From positions 1-64,000 of the forward strand of contig JAJAGP010002204.1 in the NCBI GenBank assembly GCA_025084515.1: a stretch of 64,000 nt of DNA, in the 5' to 3' direction. The translations under genes were made by a program, and so were the position numbers. Shown in pieces: positions 62,001-63,529 of the stretch (positions are counted from its first letter, which is position 1; the number at the start of each line of letters is the position of its first letter). Origin of the DNA: Ancistrus triradiatus. Its lineage: Eukaryota; Chordata; Actinopteri; Siluriformes; Loricariidae. A model generated the notes under the pieces. It saw nothing but the letters and a program-made list of their open reading frames with translations, had not been told where the DNA came from and made no database searches.

Positions 62001-63119
62001 TTCTTTGCTGCTTTATTTGTGCTCATGGAGGTAACTTTATGCTCAGCATCACTCACCTACATTTGTAAACACACAGTAAGCAAGGTATATGACTGAATTA
62101 GACTTTCCAAAAACTTAAGTCATTAGACTCATTAATGCTGATGCATATAAAAATAGACAGTACTGTGCAAAAGACTTCTGTTTTTCTTTTCGGTTTACTT
62201 TCTTATTTGTTTTTAGTGGTTTACAGCACTTTATAGTTCTACAATACAGTCTGTAATCCAGCTGTATCTCTACATACCTTGTTAGGCATTTGGAGAAAGC
62301 CAAGCATTCAATTACACCACAAAATTTTGTGGAATAATGCTGGGATAATATGGATCATTAGATTTTACACAAACTTGAAGAATCCATGACAGCTTGAGTG
62401 TGTACTGGCATTACAACAAAAGGGGAACATACCAAATACTAATACATTCTGAGATTTTTGTAACTATTGTTTTCATAGATTCAGCTTTTCACTCGAATTG
62501 GTATGCTTAGAGTAAAATACTATTATATTAAATTCAAGAAAACGCCAAACAGAAGTGTTGTTCAGAAGTGCTCTCGAACTTTTGGCCTGTGCTGTATAAG
62601 TATAATAAATGAGAAATGTATGTTCTGTGACATGACTAATTATCAACCACTTTGTTATAGTTTATCTGGAGTGAGTTTCTAATAAAGCATTACGTATGCA
62701 GTACACTGATAACCATTAAAATATACAACTCCTGGAAGTCGGTGTCAGCAGGAGATGCTTGCTAGGCTGTTTCCTCTTGGATTTTCAGTCCTTTGTATAG
62801 AAACGAGGACAAAGCAGCAGCAGTATTCCTCACCCTGGGAGCAGATTTCTTAGCATAGTTCCAAAACAAACTATTTTCTTATCGCATATGAGATAACACG
62901 AACAGATATTACCATTGTTTGCCCAAACACACAATGTCCAAAGCTTAGGTGTTCCAAAATTGCTTAACTTCACAGTTAAATGATACTCACTGTCTTGTCT
63001 TATAATGTTTATCGTTTTAATTTTTGTGAGTTTAATGAGTTTTTGTGTGTGTTTAAAAGGCATTGGCCCAACTACAGCTCATTGACTACATTGGAGAACA
63101 GACAGCAGCATTAATTAAA
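1027..63119 (+). CDS. oca2: oca2 (P protein, melanosomal anion transporter), partial gene: exons 7-20
   Basis: Fourteen exons spliced in frame give about 497 residues of the P protein. Their lengths (158, 83, 154, 72, 66, 57, 125, 139, 133, 148, 58, 109, 128, 60 nt) and phases match human OCA2 exons 7-20 as I recall them, apart from one codon fewer in exon 7. Family knowledge: OCA2 is a twelve-pass melanosome membrane protein of the IT superfamily (ArsB/NhaD/CitM-like). It supports an anion conductance that raises melanosomal pH so that tyrosinase can work; its loss causes albinism. Seen here: NLT and NWT glycosylation sequons in the luminal loop, the two hairpin signatures DNVTTM and GDPPN, a charged cytoplasmic loop in exons 15-17, and hydrophobic segments in exons 9-15, 18 and 19. 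All introns are GT-AG. No stop or frameshift interrupts any exon. Exons 1-6 and 21-24 are outside the window, so the start codon, C terminus and promoter cannot be judged. Confidence 0.97.
1185..2624. other. Intron 7; hairpins and a microsatellite, no gene
   Basis: Holds two imperfect inverted repeats. Arms 1531-1558 and 1627-1654 (28 bp, about 4 mismatches) flank a 68-bp spacer. A hairpin at about 2336-2394 has a perfect 8-bp core stem (tactatac, 2359-2366; gtatagta, 2372-2379). An (AG)n tract lies at 2023-2048. No coding potential recognised. Confidence 0.6.
2023..2048. repeat. (AG)n microsatellite
   Basis: Dinucleotide run with one interrupting G near its end. Confidence 0.9.
2625..2707 (+). 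CDS. oca2: oca2 exon 8 (luminal loop)
   Basis: 83 nt from acag|GTG to AG|gtatgt, starting in phase 0 and leaving a two-base split codon. It translates VLYNWTIPLHSKRSDQ then ILKTRTFAMLNR. The NWT sequon and the RTF..L.R pattern align with human NWTVYL...RTFEVLTR. Same length as human exon 8. It carries the second luminal glycosylation site of the loop. Confidence 0.95.
2955..3735 (-). mobile_element. Tc1/mariner-like element, decayed, antisense
   Basis: The ends are inverted: caaaacattatgatcac near 2970 and gtggtcataatgttttg at 3703-3719. The interior resembles the reverse complement of a fish Tc1 transposase (text such as tgatgagccttgagtgcccaa), with large deletions and many stops. The same family recurs at 9172-10215. 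A SINE is inserted at 3041-3214. Confidence 0.75.
3041..3214 (-). repeat. tRNA-derived SINE, minus strand
   Basis: Read on the minus strand it begins with an A-box-like gcctaacggttaag, has a decayed B box, carries the body motif ggataagggtatctgctaaa, and ends in the tgtaaaatgta tail. Same family as 8488-8671 and 9300-9443. It lies inside the Tc1-like remnant. Confidence 0.8.
3749..3893 (+). repeat. tRNA-derived SINE, plus strand, 3' truncated
   Basis: Contains gttcaaggtactggact, the B-box-like gggttcaagtcca, and the body motif cccttaaccctcagcagctg. It stops before the tail and lies just upstream of exon 9. Confidence 0.7.
3940..4093 (+). CDS. oca2: oca2 exon 9 (end of luminal loop and transmembrane segment)
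   Basis: 154 nt from tccag|T to GAG|gtaaat. After completing the split serine codon it reads APIQINVQAILVDNQVVPLS, then VETQV, then the hydrophobic stretch LIAGLILAGVYVLIIFE, which is a transmembrane segment. Human equivalents are TQAVPLLMAHQ and AILAGVYALIIFE. Ends in phase 0. Confidence 0.97.
6429..6543 (-). repeat. SINE fragment (second family), minus strand
   Basis: The reverse complement holds cagtggttagtgctgttgcc, then tggagtttgcatgttctcc and gtgtgggtttcc, the hallmark middle of a common fish tRNA-derived SINE. Same family as 29430-29755, 32276-32440, 43730-43905 and 48705-49010. Confidence 0.7.
7262..7343 (+). repeat. SINE 3' tail fragment
   Basis: The text ttgagctccagacccacc followed by aggataaagcggttac and a gataaatgaatgac tail is the 3' end of the second fish SINE family. 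Confidence 0.6.
8280..8351 (+). CDS. oca2: oca2 exon 10 (transmembrane segment)
   Basis: 72 nt, exactly 24 codons, from tttttgcag|ATA to GAT|gtaagt, a strong consensus at both ends. It reads [20 protein letters not shown] then YIGD, nearly identical to human [20 protein letters not shown]. The IVHRT motif joins two membrane helices on the cytoplasmic side. Confidence 0.98.
8488..8671 (-). repeat. tRNA-derived SINE, nearly full length
   Basis: The best-preserved copy. On the minus strand it has A box tagcctagtggttaagg, B box ggttcaaatcc, body ctctggataagggcgtctgc and tail taaatgctgtaaatg. The RNA polymerase III boxes are intact enough to identify a tRNA-derived head. Confidence 0.85.
9172..10215 (-). 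mobile_element. Tc1/mariner-like element, antisense, with SINE insertion
   Basis: Starts tacactgagaaaccaaaacattattaccac, the end of a common fish Tc1-like family. Minus-strand fragments include a piece at 10203-9973 matching the transposase N-terminal region (PGDWVRDFLNSKVCGVLLS) and, toward 9540, antisense of the catalytic end (gagatctggggaatttggag). Several stops and deletions are present and the right terminal repeat was not found. A SINE (9300-9443) interrupts it. Confidence 0.8.
9300..9443 (+). repeat. tRNA-derived SINE, 5' truncated
   Basis: Plus-strand copy: ccaagctaccactgttggg, then caaggcccttaaccc, then tctggataagggcgtctgct and the tail taaatgtaaatgtaa. It lacks the tRNA-like head and is nested in the Tc1-like element. 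Confidence 0.85.
10405..10677 (+). repeat. LINE 3' end (L2/CR1/Rex-like)
   Basis: The plus strand encodes LPLGRRFRS then RIRNSSP.AVRLLN, the C-terminal motif of LINE proteins that also occurs in the intron 18 LINE (LPSGRRYRS, NSFFPTAIRLLN). It is followed by a 3' UTR and a short tandem tail, tacttgaatacttgag. Dead on arrival: 5' truncated. Confidence 0.7.
11778..11843 (+). CDS. oca2: oca2 exon 11
   Basis: 66 nt, 22 codons, from tctctag|AGA to ATG|gtgagt. It reads RPSLMSVVEWIDYETLALLF then GM, matching human RPSL..VVEWIDFETLALLFGM. The EWIDYETL segment is the family-typical lead into the next membrane helix. Phase 0 at both ends. Confidence 0.98.
12372..12428 (+). CDS. oca2: oca2 exon 12 (transmembrane)
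   Basis: 57 nt, 19 codons, from tttcag|ATG to AAG|gtgagt. It reads MILVAIFSETGFFDYCAVK, identical to the human exon as remembered. With exon 11 it forms one helix (LALLFGMMILVAIF) followed by the SETG.F turn. As a symmetric phase-0 exon it could be skipped without shifting the frame. Confidence 0.98.
13040..13726 (-). mobile_element. Tc1/mariner-like element (family B), antisense
   Basis: The minus-strand frame 13534-13121 reads like the C-terminal half of a Tc1 transposase: VMNPGSVWDS, then RHTVPAAGVMVRGPITY, then IFLNDNARVSQECL and IRNLYASMPSHI. The NDNA segment aligns with the second catalytic aspartate block. Terminal sequence at 13650-13726 matches, inverted, the start of the copy at 34888. 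The N-terminal half is missing. Confidence 0.8.
13730..14855. other. Rest of intron 12, no recognised element
   Basis: AT-rich, with an A-rich tract near 13760-13782. No conserved frame recognised. Confidence 0.5.
14856..14980 (+). CDS. oca2: oca2 exon 13 (first conserved hairpin, DNVTTM)
   Basis: 125 nt from tttag|GCT to AG|gtagag. It reads AYQLSRGRVWPMIMILCLIA, then GVLSAFLDNVTTMMLFTPVT. The motif DNVTTM is the first hairpin signature of this transporter class. The GTG codon at 14943-14945 corresponds to human Val443, the common albinism site (V443I); it is valine here, the functional state. The donor gtagag is weaker than most in this gene. Confidence 0.97.
15140..15417 (+). repeat. Possible tRNA-derived SINE
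   Basis: The head tggcttagctggtagagcac looks like a tRNA D-arm/A box, followed by a decayed B-box-like agtttgtatactg. The body is unfamiliar (C/T-rich, to about 15417). It cannot form a normal tRNA acceptor stem, so it is called a SINE and not a tRNA gene. Confidence 0.4.
15420..17395. other. Intron 13 stretch, no recognised element
   Basis: No convincing repeat or coding sequence. Open frames at 15816-16148 and 16303-16497 have no recognisable similarity. Confidence 0.5.
17400..17590. repeat. Fragment of a dispersed fish repeat
   Basis: Text such as ccttcactcctctgggaagt and ttctactatattctggagcc resembles a nonautonomous repeat I have seen often in fish genomes. Family not assigned. It directly abuts the Tc1-like remnant. 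Confidence 0.4.
17600..18080 (-). mobile_element. Tc1/mariner-like remnant, antisense
   Basis: Antisense of a Tc1 transposase N-terminal region: cacgccatgattgcttttct, then ttttaggacatattgctttg, then gacacaactgactttgaaca. Ends with a terminal-repeat-like aaggtgattccatatttttt. The C-terminal half is largely gone. Confidence 0.7.
18443..18515 (+). repeat. SINE head fragment
   Basis: gcagcctggtggcgcagtgg, then tactgtcactgacagc, is the 5' head of the second SINE family; the body is lost. Confidence 0.5.
18930..20010 (-). mobile_element. Tc1/mariner-like element, antisense, decayed
   Basis: The minus-strand frame 19499-19200 carries NISTWSLLN, FYGQMKQKLRFLATNG and VFPPRNHVRVHGIMD, matching the part of a Tc1 transposase around its first catalytic aspartate (the aspartate itself is lost) and the segment after it. 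The left end near 18930 (caactatttgcatccctg) and right end near 19950 (ggggtgccagtaattgtgg) look like decayed inverted termini. Confidence 0.7.
20015..20870. other. End of intron 13, no recognised element
   Basis: No repeat recognised. A 68-codon open frame at 20332-20538 has no similarity I know and no splice context, so it is not called a gene. Confidence 0.45.
20871..21009 (+). CDS. oca2: oca2 exon 14 (second conserved motif, GDPPN)
   Basis: 139 nt from ggacag|A to AAG|gtaacc. It reads LCEVLNLDPRHVLIAEVIF, then TNIGGAATAVGDPPNVIIVS, the most conserved block of the family. The alanine codon at 20947-20949 corresponds to human Ala481 (site of A481T) and is alanine here. It ends NQDLRKK, against human NQELRKM. 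Confidence 0.98.
21748..21965 (+). repeat. Dispersed short fish repeat
   Basis: tttataaagcttttaacaac, aaagcagctttacatatag and gggaaacccatcctcctctg are landmarks of a short interspersed repeat very common in ostariophysan genomes. No coding content. Confidence 0.55.
22130..22440. repeat. Degenerate tandem array
   Basis: About four diverged units, roughly 80 bp each, share aagtgttttgcactttgctt, actgtgaggtt and gtatagaccaatttaa. Unit boundaries are blurred by indels. Confidence 0.6.
22445..22950. other. Intron 14 stretch, nothing recognised
   Basis: No repeat or coding signal beyond short frames without similarity. Confidence 0.45.
22953..23180. mobile_element. Left end of a Tc1-like element (gtggtgcttgaaag family)
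   Basis: Starts cagtggtgcttgaaagtatg after a TA and matches the left end of the near-complete copy at 46954-48520 for about 220 bp, then diverges. A matching right end lies 7 kb away at 30208-30302. Confidence 0.85.
23290..24240 (-). mobile_element. hAT transposase remnant with BED zinc finger
   Basis: Across frames on the minus strand between about 23960 and 23700 a BED-type finger can be followed: a W followed by VLCKACRAVV and later NLYHSLK, giving C..C then N and H. Downstream are pieces resembling hAT transposase, VPFKTG and LINKLDKWVQIPSQTHF. The adjacent segment to 24240, with gcgataac / gtttatcgc inversions, may be the element's 5' flank. Heavily mutated; no terminal repeats assigned. 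Confidence 0.55.
24250..25190. other. Intron 14 stretch, nothing recognised
   Basis: No repeat or coding sequence that I can name. Confidence 0.45.
25200..26310 (+). mobile_element. Probable decayed Tc1-like element
   Basis: At 25845 the plus strand reads HGGGSLFSFWDW, like the HGGGS..WG block of Tc1 transposases. Next come a stretch resembling the aspartate block and, near 26090, a degenerate tctccagacctcaacc-like site. It ends near 26300 with aaggctgttatataccaag, like the usual C-terminal codons. Many stops; the boundaries are estimates. Confidence 0.5.
26320..27255. other. Intron 14 stretch, nothing recognised
   Basis: Includes a higher-complexity segment at about 26490-26660 without repeat landmarks. 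No coding call is possible. Confidence 0.4.
27261..28180 (+). mobile_element. Tc1-like deletion derivative (gttgggac termini)
   Basis: Starts acaaacccaaatttgggac and ends gtgtcccaactttttctg, inverted gttgggac termini. The interior keeps the element's 5' leader (cgaaaggctgagtc) and only the last part of the transposase, including aagaatgggacaaaataac and aacatctattaagtgttgtg. The middle is deleted and an A/C-rich expansion fills 27310-27400. Confidence 0.75.
28230..29265 (+). pseudogene. Tc1-like transposase pseudogene and element body
   Basis: The plus strand carries, across frames, FDESRTMG (first catalytic aspartate block), a mid-domain near 28790, PDGTGIFKDDNAK (second aspartate block, about 28920-28960) and decayed remains of the PPQSPDLNPIE block at about 29020. 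Ends with a run resembling IKAKG.A.KY. Multiple stops and frameshifts, so not functional. Confidence 0.8.
29430..29755 (+). repeat. SINE (second family), near full length
   Basis: gccagcacggtgttgcagtg, gcactgtcgcctcacagc, gagtttgcatgttctcc, ctccggtttccttcc and aaagacatgtattaggtt are the ordered landmarks, followed by a GT-rich middle and a tgaatgactaa tail. The tRNA-like head is recognisable with a B-box-like ggttcaaacc. Confidence 0.75.
29761..30207. repeat. GC-richer island, possible solo LTR
   Basis: A 450-bp block of distinctly higher GC and CpG content than its surroundings. It contains ctagatggcagtgtcgg and a TATA-like aggtatttaagaacg about 110 bp in. It lies directly against a Tc1 right end. 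Compatible with a solitary LTR or a foreign insertion; no terminal repeats or duplication were identified. An open frame at 29940-30230 is not recognised. Confidence 0.35.
30208..30302. mobile_element. Right end of a Tc1-like element
   Basis: ggacttgtgtgaaaatctga then cacaaactttcaagcaccac matches the right terminus of the copy at 46954-48520. It is followed by CA in place of TA. Confidence 0.85.
31300..31333. repeat. (TG)n microsatellite
   Basis: 34-bp dinucleotide run. Confidence 0.95.
32276..32440 (+). repeat. SINE (second family), 3' truncated
   Basis: gcctcacagcaaggtcctgg, gtgtggagtctgcatgtctg, actccggtttcctcccacag and ccaaagacatgcgtgttagg are the landmarks. It stops in a short AT tract. 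Confidence 0.75.
34098..34247 (-). repeat. Old tRNA-derived SINE copy
   Basis: The reverse complement shows ccaccaagctgatattgtta, then ctgagcaagacacttaacc and tgtaagtcacattgaataag, diverged from the family copy at 8488. Confidence 0.55.
34888..35690 (+). mobile_element. Tc1/mariner-like element (family B), sense, 3' truncated
   Basis: Starts gattacaggtgttttgtgat and matches, inverted, the end of the copy at 13040-13726. At 35480-35660 it encodes broken pieces of the catalytic region (ggttctgtttgggatccaat, then ctgctggtgtgatggtctgg). It breaks off into an AT-rich palindromic patch (35690-35760). Confidence 0.75.
35946..36946 (-). mobile_element. Tc1-like element with long inverted repeats, internally deleted, young
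   Basis: Flanked by TA on both sides (35944-35945, 36947-36948). Ends ctggtccttctaaaaaaatt and its inverse. The inverted repeats are about 150-200 bp and nearly perfect, apart from a small duplication at 36860. The interior holds an undamaged C-terminal half of the transposase on the minus strand. The sequence is very close to the family consensus I remember, so the insertion looks recent. Confidence 0.9.
36196..36747 (-). pseudogene. Tc1-like transposase, C-terminal half (truncated)
   Basis: 183-codon open frame. It carries VMVWGAMSAAGVGPLCFIKG, then FIFQHDLAPAHSAKTT (second catalytic Asp), then WPANSPDLNPIENLWD (catalytic Glu), ending SAKGFPTKY. Asp and Glu are separated by 34 residues, the DD34E spacing. 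The N-terminal DNA-binding domains and first catalytic Asp are deleted, so it cannot transpose itself, but it is otherwise unbroken. It is antisense to oca2 within intron 14 and ends just before exon 15. Confidence 0.88.
37184..37316 (+). CDS. oca2: oca2 exon 15 (transmembrane and cytoplasmic loop start)
   Basis: 133 nt from ctccag|GGG to G|gtgagt. It reads GLDFAGFTGYMFLGICLVLL, then TSFPFLRLLYWNKKLYNKE, then SSEIV. A transmembrane helix is followed by the basic RLLYWNKKLYNKE start of the cytoplasmic loop, close to human RLLYWNRKLYNKE. The donor was placed one base after GTG because exon 16 supplies AG to complete a glutamate codon. The exon sits between the two most transposon-rich introns. 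Confidence 0.97.
37317..39175. other. Start of intron 15, no recognised element
   Basis: AT-rich; no repeat family or coding signal recognised. Confidence 0.45.
39180..40245 (-). mobile_element. Tc1-like element (gtggggcaaaaaa family), 3' truncated, antisense
   Basis: The right end, ttgccccactg, is followed by TA at 40246. Minus-strand frames give MIMRTVSKNPRTTQRDLMND, EDWENIMWSDETKLKLFGKN (first catalytic Asp block) and IPTVKHGGGNIMLWGCFSAK. The half with the second Asp and Glu is missing at the left end, near 39180. A frameshift separates the pieces. Confidence 0.88.
40250..41240. other. Intron 15 stretch, nothing recognised
   Basis: No repeat or coding sequence recognised between the two Tc1 copies. 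Confidence 0.45.
41245..42101 (-). mobile_element. Tc1-like deletion derivative, same family, antisense
   Basis: 857 bp bounded by cagtgggg and ccccactg with TA at both sides (41243-41244, 42102-42103). It keeps antisense pieces with IPTVKHGGGNIMLWDCLSAK and EDWENTM but has deletions inside both the catalytic region and the N-terminal region. Confidence 0.9.
42110..44385. other. Intron 15 stretch, mostly unassigned
   Basis: An alternating purine-pyrimidine patch lies at 42168-42204 (gtgtgtgcgtgtgcgcgcat). A SINE lies at 43730-43905. Nothing else is recognised. Confidence 0.45.
43730..43905 (+). repeat. Old SINE (second family)
   Basis: tgtgtggagcatggtctgct, ttggactcctaaaatatgct, ctctaaattgccccatggta and cagggtgtattcctgccttc follow the order of the second SINE family, with strong divergence. 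Confidence 0.55.
44396..45575 (-). mobile_element. hAT element with 8-bp target duplication
   Basis: Bounded by an exact 8-bp duplication gtagccca at 44388-44395 and 45576-45583, the hAT hallmark. The ends are inverted: cagtgttaattttg at the left, and the right end reads cagtattaattttg when complemented. The minus-strand frame 45320-45063 ends ISSKNTTNLKQHL, like the tail of a BED zinc finger (N...L..H) from a transposase N terminus. The rest of the transposase is absent; the left part is occupied by a 30-bp minisatellite. Non-autonomous. Confidence 0.85.
44540..44766. repeat. 30-bp GC-rich minisatellite inside the hAT element
   Basis: About 7.5 units of 30 bp, consensus cctctgggaaggccccactg followed by gaacggagga. 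One unit is 27 bp and the last two units have diverged together (gggagcagccgg). Because 30 is a multiple of 3, the array is open on both strands and creates spurious reading frames. Confidence 0.88.
45584..46950. other. Intron 15 stretch, nothing recognised
   Basis: No repeat or coding sequence recognised. Confidence 0.45.
46954..48520 (-). mobile_element. Tc1-like element (gtggtgcttgaaag family), near complete
   Basis: 1567 bp, with TA on both sides (46952-46953, 48521-48522) and inverted ends cagtggtgcttgaaagtttg / caaactttcaagcaccactg. It contains a full-span but broken transposase gene on the minus strand. Partial relatives lie at 22953, 30208 and 55441. Confidence 0.93.
47187..48176 (-). 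pseudogene. Tc1-like transposase pseudogene
   Basis: Starts MAQTKEISEDLRKRAVDAHR (helix-turn-helix region) at 48176 and ends at the stop at 47187, about 330 codons, the normal Tc1 size. Catalytic blocks visible: NVLWMDETKI (first Asp), WVMQQDNDPKHTSR (second Asp) and a frameshifted remnant of the SPDLNPIE Glu block near 47385. At least three frame changes and stops, so it is dead. Confidence 0.88.
48705..49010 (+). repeat. SINE (second family) with expanded (TG)n
   Basis: tggtagcacagtggttagag with the B-box-like gggtttgaatcctg, then gtttcctcccacagtcc, an expanded (TG)30 where other copies have a short GT stretch, and tcccagcccttgaaatggat near the 3' end. Confidence 0.75.
48857..48916. repeat. 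(TG)30 microsatellite
   Basis: 60-bp uninterrupted dinucleotide run inside the SINE. Confidence 0.97.
49333..49386. repeat. (AT)n microsatellite
   Basis: About 27 AT units, grown inside the Tc1 left terminal repeat. Confidence 0.95.
49587..50610 (+). pseudogene. Tc1-like transposase pseudogene
   Basis: Begins near ATGGCCAAGACCAAAGAGCT and spans a full transposase length, but in several frames: an early TAG after about 25 codons, then KNPRTTLKDLMNDLQRAG, then GRISCGQMKPKYNF (first Asp block, mutated), then IPTVKHGGGNIMVWGCFSAK, WVFQHANDPKHTGLAMKE (second Asp block, Asp kept with an inserted Ala) and a broken Glu block near 50405. Dead. Confidence 0.88.
50810..51953. other. End of intron 15, nothing recognised
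   Basis: No repeat or coding sequence recognised. Confidence 0.45.
51954..52101 (+). CDS. oca2: oca2 exon 16 (cytoplasmic loop)
   Basis: 148 nt from ttgcag|AG to AG|gtacag. It reads ELKHEILVWRQTAHRINPAS, then REETAVKCLLMQKVLNLESL, then LRKKLHTFQ. This is the charged, helical central loop; human has ELKHEI.VWR.TAQRI.PASREETAV. Phase 1 in, phase 2 out, as in human exon 16. Confidence 0.97.
52583..52626 (+). repeat. SINE 3' tail fragment
   Basis: gatcaggattaagcggttaa then gaaaatgaatgaatgac matches the 3' tail of the second SINE family. Confidence 0.5.
52800..53355. repeat. Degenerate tandem array before exon 17
   Basis: Roughly 20-24 bp units built on tatactgtataactgtac, more than 20 of them, strongly diverged. 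The array ends within about 15 bp of the exon 17 acceptor. Confidence 0.65.
53368..53425 (+). CDS. oca2: oca2 exon 17 (cytoplasmic loop)
   Basis: 58 nt from ttttag|A to AAG|gtaaag. It reads QISQEDKNWESNIQELQKK, one residue different from human (T to S). Its acceptor follows directly on a degenerate tandem array (52800-53355), so the usual pyrimidine tract is short. Confidence 0.96.
53662..53770 (+). CDS. oca2: oca2 exon 18 (transmembrane)
   Basis: 109 nt from ttttttcag|CAC to G|gtatga. It reads HRITDKILLVKCISVLTIVI, then FMFFLNSFVPGIHLEL. The long hydrophobic run is the first helix after the cytoplasmic loop; the human equivalent is VIFMFFLNSFVPGIHLDLG. Intron 17 before it is only 236 bp. 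Confidence 0.97.
53771..55435. other. Start of intron 18, nothing recognised
   Basis: No repeat family or coding sequence recognised. Confidence 0.45.
55441..55904. mobile_element. 464-bp Tc1 deletion derivative
   Basis: Flanked by TA at both sides (55439-55440, 55905-55906). The ends match the near-complete copy at 46954 (cagtggtgcttgaaagtttg). The whole transposase gene is deleted, leaving both termini, part of the leader and a 13-G run at 55661-55673. Confidence 0.9.
56021..56074. repeat. (CT)27 microsatellite
   Basis: 54-bp run followed by a short (GCT)n. Confidence 0.97.
56090..57277. other. Intron 18 stretch, nothing recognised
   Basis: No repeat or coding sequence recognised. Confidence 0.45.
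57284..57348 (+). repeat. Left terminal direct repeat
   Basis: 65 bp, partner of 61355-61420. It contains the ATG of the gag-like frame at its right edge (57333). Confidence 0.7.
57333..57914 (+). pseudogene. Gag-like retroelement protein, first part, broken
   Basis: Starts MENRNRMVKPDKG at 57333. After a frameshift near 57555 the frame reads RILDFAQGSRPVADYVADFH, then SLAMDTGWNEVTLMGLFEHG and LSEVLQDDI, the pattern of the Ty3/gypsy-type gag domain (G....V.DY...F......W......F..GL). A TAA at 57811-57813 breaks it. The frame halts at the LINE at 57915 and resumes beyond it at 61031 with a serine/proline-rich part. High GC compared with the intron around it. Confidence 0.7.
58044..59913 (-). 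pseudogene. LINE reverse transcriptase, broken
   Basis: Minus strand, in order: linker TDWDVFKVAATLEDSTVN (59910 down), INPHKAAGQDNIPG (RT block 1, near 59340), DPLQYAYRANRSTSDSI (about 59110), FVDYSSAFNTV (catalytic Asp block, about 58970), TPQGCVLSPILYTLF (about 58780), MKFADDTAVIG (FADD catalytic block, 58736 down), FKYLGVHIS, and the C-terminal LPSGRRYRS and NSFFPTAIRLLN. Several frameshifts lie between 59330 and 58740, so it is inactive. Confidence 0.9.
59916..59973 (+). repeat. SINE tail insertion with 8-bp target duplication
   Basis: 58-bp 5'-truncated SINE end (gtctgctaaatgctgtaaat plus tail) flanked by tgtcatag at 59908-59915 and 59974-59981. It sits inside the LINE coding sequence; the added 66 bp keep the frame but bring in a stop. 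Confidence 0.8.
59974..60564 (-). pseudogene. LINE APE endonuclease domain
   Basis: Minus-strand frame with GEVCVFVSNTWC, then FNTVFLAIVYIPQQANST, then ITTGDFNQCNL (GDFN motif), LDHVYSN and HFGHTDHISLFL (the TDH/SDH catalytic histidine motif). Upstream, at about 60840-60570 in other frames, lies the N-terminal part (LIFTETWLSDKVPDSAIQL). It is cut by a SINE tail insertion at 59916-59973 that adds a stop. Confidence 0.85.
61031..61350 (+). pseudogene. Gag-like protein, proline/serine-rich C-terminal part
   Basis: Continues the same frame as 57592-57914 once the LINE is disregarded. Repeats of the type SSVPEP (61045, 61081 and on), then, after a stop at 61230-61232, ELPAPSSAPEPPAPSSVPEP. It runs into the right terminal repeat. 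Confidence 0.6.
61355..61420 (+). repeat. Right terminal direct repeat
   Basis: 66 bp, partner of 57284-57348, with nine or ten differences. Confidence 0.7.
61424..61902. other. End of intron 18, nothing recognised
   Basis: No repeat or coding sequence recognised. Confidence 0.5.
61903..62030 (+). CDS. oca2: oca2 exon 19 (transmembrane)
   Basis: 128 nt from ccctcag|GT to GAG|gtaact. It reads WIAVLGALWLLILADIQDFE, then [20 protein letters not shown], then ME: two membrane segments around the IILHRVEW motif, nearly identical to human. It lies downstream of the nested retroelements of intron 18. Confidence 0.98.
62031..63059. other. Intron 19, nothing recognised
   Basis: AT-rich, no repeat family seen. 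Confidence 0.5.
63060..63119 (+). CDS. oca2: oca2 exon 20
   Basis: 60 nt, 20 codons, from aaaag|GCA to AAA|gtgagt. It reads ALAQLQLIDYIGEQTAALIK, against human [20 protein letters not shown]. The acceptor is poor (tgtgtttaaaag, purines next to the AG), but length and phase match the human exon. This is the last exon in the window. Confidence 0.95.
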
Positions 63120-63529
63120 GTGAGTCTGCTGTTCTTAGAATGCTTGTTTTGTTTTATGTGCCTAGTTTTGTGTTATGGCAAACACAATGTCCTGATATCA
63201 GAAAATAGCAGATGAGTAAAAACAAACAAATAAACAAAAAAACACCACAAGGTGGAGTTATTTTGCAAATTGTGGCACTTATCCCAATTGACTTTGTCCC
63301 AATTGTGTTGTCCCACTTATACTATCACTTGTATCCTAGCAGTTACCGGCATTTAAAAAAAATGTGTATGTTTTGTTTCCTCTTAAATTAATGTGAATAA
63401 AACAGTCCCACTGATATTTTAATTACTGTTGTAATAGTGAGGGTAATTGCAAACCGAACCATTATTTATACTTGTTGTCGAATTTACCTTCCATTGTGAT
63501 AAATATGTAGTCACCAACTGCCAAAGCAG

